Shown here: piece by piece, positions 1 through 10,470 of the stretch
Layout of the letters: each line of letters begins with the position of its first letter
Position numbering within the stretch: position 1 is the first letter of the stretch
From: Membranipora membranacea
Taxonomy: Eukaryota > Bryozoa > Gymnolaemata > Cheilostomatida > Membraniporidae
Assembly: GCA_914767715.1 (NCBI GenBank)
Contig: OU612066.1
Span: forward strand, 21,736,283 to 21,800,282
Reading direction: 5' to 3'
Length of the DNA stretch: 64,000 bases
Made by a program: the position numbers and the translations under genes
Notes under the pieces: model-generated
Database searches by the model: none
What the model was told of the DNA's origin: nothing
The model's input: only the letters and a program-made list of their open reading frames with translations

Positions 1-423
1 CTTCGATTATGTGGCTGCTCCTGTATGGATTATTCGTCAAGATATTTCAGCTGTATCAGATTAACAAAAGATAACAATCCACTCAGAACTCTATGTCAGT
101 ACACCCGCACAGCTATGGTGAGTTTTGGTTTTGACCTCTCTTATACTTTCAATACAAAATAGTTTAATTAGTTTTCTATATTTTTTTTATTGGAACAATA
201 AAACACATGCAACAAAAATATGACTGAAGCTGTAAAATACAAAAACAGGGTATGCATCTGAGCGTTGATATTGGTAACAAAAATTTGCCAACATAGCCAT
301 GAAGTTATAATGGAAAGAAGCAATAAATATTTCATAAGAAAACTACACCAAAACTGGATCGTGGGCACAAAATAGCCTGTGTGCCAGTATGAGTGAAAAT
401 ATTATAATCAATACAGGGAAACA
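1..423. repeat. 3' flank of gene X, duplicated beside X2 and X4
   Basis: This stretch downstream of X1 recurs at about 14380-14785 (X2) and 53960-54398 (X4); its right part also recurs beside X3 at 38260-38512. Landmarks are a shared block starting at the gctgctcctgtatggatta motif and the block ending in the CACTATGAGATAAT stop region. A GT donor-like site at 116 (GTGAGT) has a counterpart at about 54078. Reading frames here are not conserved between copies, so I see no gene. The TTTATT at 186-191 is a possible minus-strand poly(A) signal for X1. Confidence 0.5.
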
Positions 424-2456
424 CTATGAGATAATCCTGTGGAGAGCATTCCTCATAAAAGTCTGTACATTCTTAAAACATTTGGTAACTCGTCTCTTTA
501 TACCATGCTGAACTCCGCGCGTAGCCGATATCTTGGTAGTAGCCTGAGAGCGCTTCGCACAGAGTCGTAATTTATCACTACATGTATCACACGGTATTTG
601 AGATATTTCATGCTGCACACATGTAGCTTGTTCAGGTTTTATTTCCTCATCAGCTTCACAAATCTTCTCTACTGAATCTGAAATCAAGTAATGCATTTAT
701 TGTCAAAGTTTGCCCTCCATCACTACTATACTCCATCAAGAGTTAGCCAGGGGAAGGCAATTTCTAATTTGTTCATGATCTGTAATGCTCACCCTTGTAA
801 CATCTATATTTGTGAATCAATCCTTGACCAATTATAGTATGTTAGTTTATTGGTTTCATTACCGCCGCTTCGAAGTTTGAAAATAAAATGATCACTGGAT
901 TGAGTCTGTCAGTGTTCACGATTAAGCTTCGCAAATGGACACATATTTTTGTTAGCTTTCTTCCTTGTGACAGAATTTACAAGATCTCATCAAATGTGTT
1001 AAAGTTTCTGGCTCACCCTGAGGAACTGTAAGGGAATTATTCTGTTGCTCCTGTTTTTCACTCTCCGACCCATCTTCAGAATATACAATTTCGGCCCTGT
1101 AAAATTGAAATAAACTAGTTGAACATCACTGTCTTCATTTGTTGTGTTGGGGGGGGGACAGCTCATAATACAGAAGTTTTCCCCTCTTCTGATTTTCAAT
1201 GTGAATATTGTTCACAGGCATCAGTAATCAGAAGGTGGCTTCATAGTCATGATGATGAAAAGGAGGATAAATGGTATCACTGTTTACTACAGATCATTTT
1301 TGTGGTCAGCTCTACAGATCTGAAATGAATATTAAATAGGGGAACAAAATTAATCATAGCCTGGATTCTCCAATGGGATAAGGCAAGCATAACAATATTA
1401 TGAGTGTTGTCCATCAAAGTGCATTGTGGAATGGTTTTTCAATATCTCTCGGTTTGAAAGTGATTAGCACATTGACAAGATATGTGCGGATTATTTTTGC
1501 AAAATATTCATTGAAACTCACACAAAATGGTCATTTGAGATGGTCAGATAGAATAGTGTCGAGAGTGATGTCTCTAGTTTGTCCAGCTGCGTCAGTTCAT
1601 TGGTGAACACCAGGAGACTTAGATTTAGAGGAGTTTCCAATTCCTCCTCAGGATAACCAAAGCTGTCTTCATACAGAGATGACCTATTCGTCAAATCATT
1701 CTCGAAGCTCAGCCAAAGGGATGTTTCGAATACCCAAGGACTAGAAATTATCACAAAAATAACCAAGTTATATACAGTGGTCAAGAGCAGACAATTAGTA
1801 TGTTATCGCGATCGCCAAATCTGTTGTCGATTGTTGTCAGTTTTGGGACATTACTTCCAGACATGGTTTTTTGCTGTTTTGATATATTTGATTGAGTTCA
1901 TGTTTGGAGAGATATGCGTATCAGAGACAGCCCAAATTATATCACTGTTTGGACGCTAGGTCAGCTCACATCATACTATCAACAATAGCTTTATATAAAG
2001 AAAAAAATGCAAATACGAATTCTTAGGGGTATAACTATAAGTTGTCTTCTTATTGTGAATGTAAAGACAATCCTTAAACTTTCTCATATCATATTATTCA
2101 TTGACAACTGTCATATTCCTATTGGCTGGGGATGAAAGCTTTCACAGTTCTAGTCAGTTGCATGCAGCTTGCTAGTGCACTGATCTATCTGAATTTGGGT
2201 CTCAGCTGTAGTATGATATAAAGAAGAAAAAAATGAATACAAGTGACTAGTAGAACATCATTAAATACTCACCTTACATCATGTACCATATTTTGATCAG
2301 TCGGGATCTTTAATGACGAGACTTGATCATTAGTTTTAAGAGAATCATCTACTAGCTGATTGAGGCTGTCGGTGAGCCGTCTAATAAATAATGTGTCTGT
2401 AGTGAACTCTTCATCGCATGAGAAGGGAGACTCAGTGTCCAAGATGTCTGTGAGAT
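424..2456 (-). pseudogene. Gene X copy 1 (orphan acidic protein), 5'-truncated
   Basis: I do not recognise this family. Four exons match those of the other copies, each with AG acceptor and GT donor: E4 2273-2456, E5 1522-1740, E6 1017-1096, E7 424-677 with its TAG stop. Exon lengths (184, 219 and 80 nt) and intron phases equal those of X2, X3 and X4. The product is rich in D, E, S and T (for example DTESPFSCDEEFTTD in E4) and ends in a basic tail around GIKRRVTKCFK. No signal peptide or membrane segment is visible. The upstream exons E1-E3 found in X2-X4 are missing: similarity to X2 stops near position 2745 and the following sequence resembles the X3-T3 spacer at about 42.65 kb. It is therefore probably a promoterless remnant, unless a new 5' exon is used. 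A minus-strand AATAAA lies at 186-191. Confidence 0.55.
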
Positions 2457-2745
2457 CTAAGAATGTAAGAACTAATATGCTACATATCATAAATCGCTAT
2501 TGATGTCCCATTTTTAGTTGGAGCTTCTCAATAAAAATTAGCAAGATATCTTCATCTCTTGTCATTGATTGATTGATTGATGAGTACTTTATTATCGATC
2601 AAAATACATTTGCAACAAATGACAATGTATATAGTGGATCTGATTTGACATAAATCGATAAAAATGACTTCAGTACGTTGGTTAGGAAAAAATTGAAATA
2701 AAACAGGATTTGTCATGTGATAAGGTTCGTTATTTTCTATCCGGT
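2025..2745. repeat. Near-identical tract shared with X2 (16350-17066)
   Basis: Exon E4 and its flanking introns are almost letter-for-letter the same in X1 and X2 here, including the ATTGATTGATTGATTGATGA run. The rest of X1 (1-1960) differs visibly from X2. Similarity ends abruptly at about 2745 (X2 about 17066). This looks like a gene-conversion tract or a recent recombination junction. Confidence 0.6.
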
Positions 2746-3943
2746 TACTTGAAAGGGTGAGTTTTCATATTTATTCCTTTCTTTTCCTTTAGGACCCGGT
2801 AGGAGTTAGAGTGTCATCAGCATGTGATGTTCTCTCTGGAATCTAAAGGTTGCCTGTTATGATCTTGGGAGTTGTAGAAAGTGTCAAGGATTTGGATTTA
2901 AGGCTTAGAACCAATTGTTTTCATCAGCTCGATAACAATTCACATTCATTGTTTTTGGCAGTTGTTACCCCTAACAAAGCTGAAAAATTTGCATTTTTTT
3001 GTGCAATGATTAATCGAAAAACAACGAAATTTACCTTCTCAACATTCACTCTACGCCAGATGTAATGCAGTTACCCAGTGACAACGATTCCAATTGTTCA
3101 TATTCAAATTTTGAGCACTGGGTACACACACTGATTTCGAGTTTACACTATTAGCATGTGTATCTCTGATCGATAGAGCTGCTGTCGTAAATATTTGGGT
3201 ACCTACTTTCGGCTGAATAAGAGGAAAACTTTTGTTCAAACAATCATGATCGAAACAGAATTACCCAGCTCTGCATTATTAGTAATTCTATCTTCTCCCA
3301 CTGACCTTAGGCTAGCAATACACAGTTGTGATTTAACTTTGTTTGTAAAAAGTATGTACAAAATGCTCTTCTAAAACTGTAACAATGGTAAGATTAGATT
3401 TTCCCAAGTTAAATTAAAATTATTTTAACAAGAAATGAGAAAATGATATGCGTTTATCCAAAGGTTTGGGTATTCATCAATACGTCTCATAAAGGCTGAA
3501 TTTTAGCTGCTCTGAGGCTAGGTTAATTAATTCACTCTCTATTGTCAGAGATATACATGCAATAGTATATCACGTCATCAGTGTGCTTGATTCTATTGTA
3601 TATGACCTAATGTGACCTAATATGAGATGTTAAAACAGGCAGATATCCAGCGAGTAGCTACCAGTGGTACGCTAATTTCTTCCAACGGGTGTTGAGGTCA
3701 CAAGGTCTGTGATTGAGACCAAAGGAGGTGACTGAAGTGTCTGGACGTTTATAAACTGTTGCTGGGGATCACATGAGATGCAACCCCGTTATGGACTTCG
3801 TCATCAAGTACATGTAAGTTAGTATTGTTTATGACCAAAAAACAACTGAGATTTCTTTGTCAAAATTATGATGTTGATTTGTTAATATGTTGCTGACAGT
3901 GTGATCAATATATTACCCTAGCTGATGTTTTAGGTGTCACCAC
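2746..3943. other. Intergenic, no supportable gene
   Basis: This lies between truncated X1 and T1. The first 80 bases resemble 42650-42720 between X3 and T3, so this is ordinary spacer from the X-T unit. Short open frames (2850-3065, 3051-3239) have no splice context, recognisable motif or conserved counterpart. Confidence 0.5.
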
Positions 3944-4198
3944 TAGGTAAATTCGCGCCCTTTGTATCTATATTAAATAATCATTAATCATAATCATTTT
4001 CATGGGGTAATCCAACTGAATAGATCTTATGATTAGGTATACTGTTTTTCTATATCAGCCAAATGAAACTTAGAATTATCTCCTCATTGGTAATAGGGAG
4101 ACAACTTGAATTCAAGTTGGATTCAGTTGGATTTCCCCATGAAAATGATTATGATTAATGATTATTTAATATAGATACCAAGGGCGCGAATTTATCTA
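3944..4198. mobile_element. MITE with ~78-bp terminal inverted repeats
   Basis: The left arm 3944-4022 is the reverse complement of the right arm 4121-4198 with very few differences. Both contain the TAAATTCGCGCCC end and the AATCATTAATCATAAT core. The centre is about 100 bp with no coding capacity. The flanks show no clear target duplication (ACTA next to a degenerate match). The superfamily is not assigned. It sits upstream of T1 and is absent upstream of T2 and T3. Confidence 0.8.
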
Positions 4199-4477
4199 CT
4201 GACATAAATAAACTCATTTTAGTCCATATCAGCCTAGCCTGGCCTAGCCTAGCCTAGCTGATGTATAATATATCACAACTGACTTGACTTACTTCCTTTT
4301 AAGCCTTTTCATTGTATGCTACCATTTGTCTATATATGCTAATGATAAAGAAGTAAGAGATTGATAACCCTTACAGGTTAACCTCCATCAATCAATCACA
4401 TATAAATTGTGTGTAAAAAATTGAAACTGCCACATGGATTTCCCACTAGTCACAGTTTTGTTTCCCTTATTTGTCAG

Positions 4478-4617
4478 GCTATTAAGATGAGGCTGTTTAA
4501 CTTATTACACAGCAGTCTGCAGTCACAGCTTGAACAAGGAAGTTAGTAACAAGCAGTGGAGATTTAGATAGAGCAACACACAGAGAGTTTACAAGACATA
4601 ACCATTGAGAAAATCAG
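4478..4617 (+). other. T1 noncoding leader exon, copy a
   Basis: This block is bounded by a pyrimidine-rich stretch ending in TTTGTCAG on the left and AATCAG|GTCAGTAG on the right. It is conserved upstream of T1 (twice), T2 and T3, both splice-like borders included. It is best read as a 5'UTR exon, internal or first. A short ATG frame exists only in this copy, so it is unlikely to be coding. Transcript data would be needed to choose between exon and conserved promoter DNA. Confidence 0.5.
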
Positions 4618-5203
4618 GTCAGTAGGATGTACAATCAAGGTATTAGGTACTCTAACTCTCTCAGACTCGTTATATAAGGGTGTCGAACTTCTAATCCTAA
4701 CAGAGGTTTTTTATGGAGAGATAAGTGTAACTTCATTGAGACATTGATATGAAGGTTATTGCATTCTATTGTTAACCATACTAAGATCTCTGTTACTGCA
4801 GGCTCTGCGATGATACATTAATCTTACATTTCGGAATGCTTAACTTGAAGACTCCCTCGTACTAATATACACATGTCTTGCTTGCTCACAGCGGACCCCT
4901 TCCACTTTAATTCAGTGTTTGGGGAAAGAAAGTGGGATATAAAAGAGTGTCCTCATTTTTTCTCTCATTCCCTGACCCACTTTAGAATCACTTGTCAGTG
5001 TGATAAAAATATACCCAAGCTAATATAAATTCCTTTGAGTCCATATCAGCCCGTTCATTGAATGCGACTGATAAGTAGTGAGTAATTGATAACCCTTAAA
5101 GGTTAACCTCCATCAGTCAATCACATATAAACAGTGTGTTAAAAAATTGAAACTGCCACATGGATTTCCCTGTTGTCACAGTTTTGTTTTGCTTATTTGC
5201 CAG

Positions 5204-5328
5204 GCAGTTAACTTATTACACAGCAGTCTACAGTCACAGCTTGAACAAGGAAGTCAGTAACAGACAGTGGAGATTTAGTTATAACTACACACAGAGAGGT
5301 TACAGGATACAACCATTGAGAATATCAG
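5204..5328 (+). other. T1 noncoding leader exon, copy b
   Basis: This is a second copy of the leader block, about 0.71 kb downstream of the first, with the same borders (TTTGCCAG| and AATATCAG|GTCAGTAG). The surrounding 4370-5090 and 5085-5800 also align, including the GATAACCCTTA/GGTTAACC upstream motif and the GCTCACAGC segment. T1 therefore has a tandemly duplicated leader and promoter region, while T2 and T3 have one. Confidence 0.5.
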
Positions 5329-5836
5329 GTCAGTAGTATGTACAAACAAGGTGTTAGATTCTCTCTCTAACTCTTTTAGGGTGTTGAACATCTAATCGCC
5401 TTGTTCAATTTTGTATCAATGCTTACTCTAATTAGAGATTAGGGTAGCAAATAATGGCATTTTATAGTCAACCAACTGAGATCTCAATTATGGAGAGCTA
5501 TATTACCAGATTTGTAGTCACCCTTCTGTATATACATACACAGGTCATGCTCACAGCAGGCACTTTGCAAATAAAATTCATTGTTTGGGAGGGGCAGGGA
5601 GAAAGAGCGAATTCAAAATAGTCTCCTCACTTCTGTGGTAACACTCGGATGTGATTCTCAGTTTGCTATCGATGGCGATGTGCGTCTTCACCTGAGCAAG
5701 CAAGCACACCCACATATGGAGAGGCGGGCCCCCCCCCCCTGATTTTCTTGTTCTAAGTATTGTTATTAGCAATATTATGTCGATAATTTATTCACGCTTT
5801 TAGATCCACTGGGCGACACAGCATCACATAAGAGAA

Positions 5837-8800
5837 ATGGCCGTCTCAGTAGCAGAAGATGCACCACATCTGGTAACATGTGGTAACTGCCTCGAGGAAG
5901 AGGGGTTTATCCATAACCCGATGTTTCTGCCCTGTGATCATGTCTGCTGTGAGACTTGTCTGAGGAGGCAACTCAAGAAGACTGATGTAATCGAATGCAG
6001 AGTTTGTCAGTAAGTATTAGCTTCACAGAGCCTCTATTATGACAGCATTTCTAAGAACAGTATTGCAATCAGTCTCTGATTCGAACTTTCAACTACGTAT
6101 TATATTGTTGTGTAGCTCCACATTGATTCAACTTATCTAGTCAGATGATTAACACCATTAATCTGTATCCAATTTAAAACATTTCCTTCACATGATTTCC
6201 TGTTGTCCAGGAAAGGGGGCGGGGCAATGTTGGAGGGAGAGCTGGCAGGATAGAATAAGTGGGATGCGTTTCGGGATGGGCTAAGTGGGATAGTTGGCTT
6301 CATGGTACTGGCCACATTGTCGGGAGATAGTAACTCCACTGTATCCTTCATTAATTCAATTGCAACATTACTCCGCTTGATAATTGATTAAGTATGACAT
6401 AAAGCGCAACATTTTTTGATTTGTAGAAACAAGTGCAAGGTGGTTATAGACAAACTTTCTTCAGCCTTAGAGGATGTGCCTCCTGCTACATTCTGTGAAC
6501 CATGTGAGAAAAGTGGAAAACTCAAGATGACCGCCAACACTTACTGTCTGACCTGTGAACATAAGTACTGTGCTGCTCATCAAAAGGTATATGGTAATCA
6601 AGGACTGTAGCTGTGTGTCTGTTAGGCAATTTGGAGAACTAATTTTGTAATTCGAATGGCATTATCAACGATAGCTATGGAGTGTTTTATCAAGGTGTTA
6701 GAGTCTCTAACTCTAACTCCTTGGTTCTATATATCATAATTTTTTAGGGAGCCAAGTGTAAAGGGAGAAAGAGAACTATCCTTAAGCTGTGATAAAGAAT
6801 GAGATTTGAATAATGTTGTCATTACAGCTTCACATTGAGCTAAACTGGCATCACGAGACTCAGAGTATAAAGGAGTACATGAGATCAACCTCAATAGTAG
6901 ATCAGCAGAAGTTCTGTGAGACTCATAAAGATCAAGTAATCACTTTTGGATGTTCTAAGTGTTGGAAGGTTTACTGTGTGTACTGCGTGTCTACTGTAAC
7001 TGGAAATTGTGAAAGTGGTGAGATATATGTAATTCCGCATCATCATATTATTATTGTATATATAGCAACAGATTGGATAACGGTTTTAGTATCTAAACAC
7101 ATTAAAAACAACTCAAATTGTGCGCTCTTCTAATCTGAGAGGACAACTCTCTTGGTTACACAAAGAAAAGTCCTAGATTTTCGCTGAGATGGCTTACAAC
7201 ACAAAATTCTGACTCTATTCAACTTAATCATAACTGGGTGCCAAAAATAACTGGAAAAGGGGTTTCGGCCTATCAAGATAGTTAATATATTTTTCCCAAT
7301 TTCCAAATTTGACACCACAAGGAGTTTGCTGAGTCCATTCTGAGAGTTTGTGAGAAAAATACCCGAGGCTCGATGTCATGGGAATAACTCATATGAGATG
7401 CATAAAGAGAGTTGGAAATGGTAAAATTCTAGGATTTTCCTTATCATAATTATTAGGTATTATTGAACTGTTGAAATTGAGATAAATCTGATCTGATATG
7501 TGTTTTTTTTTTACAGCAACTAGTGTTATCCTGAGCGCGCGAGTAAATAAATCTTTTTGCCTTGCATTTATATCACATCGTATTTATGGGTAGATGGATA
7601 TGTAAGGAGCGGGTCACTGATACAAGACGGCCGGTATCTGATCCCTGGCATAAAAGTTGGTGTCAGGAAGGGCATTCGTATGATGACCAAAGACACAGGC
7701 TATCATAACCATTGACAGGTGTTTTTTAGCTATTCAGATTACAATCTAACAGGGAGGTCATTATTTTACAACTCAAACATTTTTCTCTGTCTTTCTAGCA
7801 GGATCTTCCCACAAGCTTTTACCTCTCAAAGAGCTGACAGCTGAGGTGAAGAAAGCATTTGAGCCGAAACAAGCAGAAGCTGAGGAGTTGTTTGATAAAT
7901 GGTCAGCTGTGATGAAGGAGGCAGCGATCACTCTGTCTAACTGGGATACAAAAACTGAGGAAGGAGTCGGACTTATTGATGATACAGAGGAGAAACAGGT
8001 ATTGTTATCACAGTCATAATGAATAAATGAAAAAGATTTTGTTGATACCTTATCGATAGGTATTGGAAGAGAATACAAAATGTTATAGCACTGAATCTTG
8101 ATGAAATACAACTCTGCGTGAGATAGATAGGTTTGACCGGTCGAAATTTACCGTGAAAAGAGGTCATCTTTAACTAATTGCCTACCAAATAGATACATTT
8201 GTATTTTTTCAGGACTGAATAACACTGTAGAACCATTCCGTGGTCAAATTGTGCTGTTAGCAGCCTTTACATGTCTACTTAATCTCTTTCTTTTATAGAT
8301 AAAAGCTATCAGAGAGAAATATGGAAAGTTAAAGGAGGAGTATATCACAAACAGAAGCAGCACAAAAGATAAGCTGACAGAATATATAGAGAAGGATGCT
8401 GGACTAAAACTCACTGAGTTTCATGAACAGATTAAAACTTTCCGGTCTGATCTATCTAAACAACACTGTGTAAGTTGTTCAACCATTTTTGAGGTTGTCA
8501 GTCTTTCACTGCTTTTGTCCTATTTAGGGTAGCAAAGACGATTGAATATATTAAGTTGTCCTCTCATTGACATTGAGGGAGCAACTTCAAAATAATGTTT
8601 TTATCGTTTATTTGGTCGGAGGCTTGAAAAGACAGGCTACCCAACTCAAGCTTCGTCAGTTGTTGCAATATCAGTTTCACATGAAATTAATGCGTTTATA
8701 GTAGTAGATCACCATATAAGTCAGTAAAAGCTTTCTGAAACCAAAACTCCAACCATTTGTAAAGTTTATTGTGAAATTTCCGAAAGAAAAAACTCTGGGT

Positions 8801-10372
8801 ACCAGCCTTCAACGAAAACATTTCTTAATTTCCTAATTTTCTTAATTATAGTAGCTATAAATTAACATACACATCGAATTGCCCTCTTATTTTACAGGTT
8901 GATTTGCTGCGAACAAAGAAGATATTAGAGACTAAACTGGATGATATGGCTGTTGACGAATTCAAAGGTCTAGTGGTGGAAAATCAACTGAATATCCAGA
9001 CCAATGGTATATATGTTTTTCCTGCTGCTTCAATCGTCATCTCGCCATCTTGCCACCCACCACGTTATAATGCTATGAAAATTTGCGTGCAAACCTGCAA
9101 AGTGATTAATTGATGCAATAAGTTTGAAGTGGAAATGTTGGGCTCTGCATGAGGAGCCACTGACTGAGGAACAAACCTGATAATGCGAAGGATGGCATTA
9201 ATCCTAGTGAACGATTTGTTTGAAGTGTCTTGTTCATTTTCAAACTGCGTAAAAACAAAAAATTAATTTGTTATATTTCAGAATCTGACACCACAGAGAT
9301 AAACGCTGCTCTGGTTCTGACAGACGACTTTTTGATCAGTGATGACCTCATGAGAAGTAGAAGACCTCCGACCTCAATGAGGCTGGTGAAGCAGCTGGCA
9401 GCAAACAACCATTGCTACACGTCATGTAGTTATAAAGGTGTGACTTACGTAGGTCTAACCAGCGGCTCAATCAACAGAATAGATGAAGCTGGTAACAAGA
9501 CAACAGACTTCATCAAAATACCCAGTGCCATCATCACCATAAGAGCTCATCAGGATCGACTCTACATTCTCATGTACGGACAACCTTACAAGATCTTTGT
9601 CTATGATTTGAATGGTCAACAGATCACCTCCTGGGATCACTCAGACAGCAATGGCAATTACCATGGGAACAAACTTTGTGTTGTAAGAAACCAGATACTT
9701 GTTGCTGATGCCACCAATAAGAGAATCACTAACTATAATCTCAACGGGAAAGTGATGAGACAGATTCCATGTCCTAAGATCCCGACCAACACCCAAATAT
9801 CCATGTGTTCAGCAGGAGAAGACTCTGTCATCATCACCACAGTCTCATCTCCTCAGGTCTTCAAGTACAACATGAACACACAAACTGTACTCTGGACTAC
9901 AAGCCTCACAGCAGGACCACTCTCTGTAGCCTGCAGTAATGATGTAGTACTGGTCAGTGGAAATGGATACAGCGGCAGTAAGAGAGGTGTATGGATAGAA
10001 GTTCTAAATACAGCAACTGGTAAGAACTTTACTCGTTAAATTATATTATATACCTGTAGGTCTTTCGTATAACAATAGAGTACTACAAAGTCCTGGTTAA
10101 ATTAGTTTAGGGATTAGGGGATCAGTATCCTCATCGAAGCAACTCAACCACTAGTTAAATGTACGGATTTTGTTACCTTGTCCTGTGCGGTCTAATGTAT
10201 GCGTATACTTTCTTATCCTCTATTGCAAATTTCAGGTGAACACATAACAGAATTTAATGATCAAGAAGGAGTACAGACTCACGTGTATGATTTATGGACA
10301 GAGAATAACAGACTGCTGGTGCCCAGCTTTCATCAGCGTTCTGTGCTGTGTTATGAACTTCTCTATGATTAA
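5837..10372 (+). CDS. TRIM-type E3 ubiquitin ligase T1 (RING, two B-boxes, coiled coil, NHL-like propeller)
   Basis: The coding exons are 5837-6009, 6427-6586, 6828-7017, 7802-7998, 8299-8469, 8898-9006, 9282-10019 and 10236-10372. They sum to 1875 nt (624 aa plus stop) with every phase compatible. The RING is C3HC4 (C15, C18, C33, H35, C38, C41, C54, C57). B-box 1 uses C81, C84, C98, C101, C106, H109, H113. B-box 2 begins at C141 and H144 with C153, C156, C161, C164. Helical exons with many E, K and L residues span about 176-335. A propeller of about 290 residues follows, with blade-like repeats (TYVGLTSGSINRID, LYILMYGQPYKIFVYD). The architecture is that of TRIM2/3/56-like ligases: the RING would bind an E2 and the propeller a substrate or RNA, but the target cannot be read. 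The ATG is the first one in the RING exon and is conserved in T3. No lesion was found. Confidence 0.88.
7555..7690. repeat. Possible LINE/SINE tail inside a T1 intron
   Basis: The segment contains GTGTCAGGAAGGGCAT, resembling the GGAAGGGCATCCGGC motif common at the 3' ends of some LINE- and tRNA-derived repeats. The equivalent introns of T2 and T3 lack it, which suggests an insertion in T1 only. The ends are not defined. Confidence 0.25.
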
Positions 10373-10464
10373 TGTTTAGCTTTCAGTAACTTTATATAGG
10401 CAGTGAACTTCTATATAAATTATGATTTACAGAAAACTGTTGCCCACTTGATGATTACATTTCG

Positions 10465-10470
10465 AATAAA
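10465..10470 (+). terminator. T1 poly(A) signal
   Basis: AATAAA lies 93 bases after the T1 stop codon. The aligned hexamer is AATAAA in T3 (48727-48732) but AATGAA in T2, in line with T2 being a pseudogene. Confidence 0.6.

Noticed and set aside
1149-1157. Poly-G run in a gene X intron (also 15372, 39124 and 54997)
   Set aside because: Present in all copies with variable length; explained as homopolymer slippage, with no sign of a structural role.
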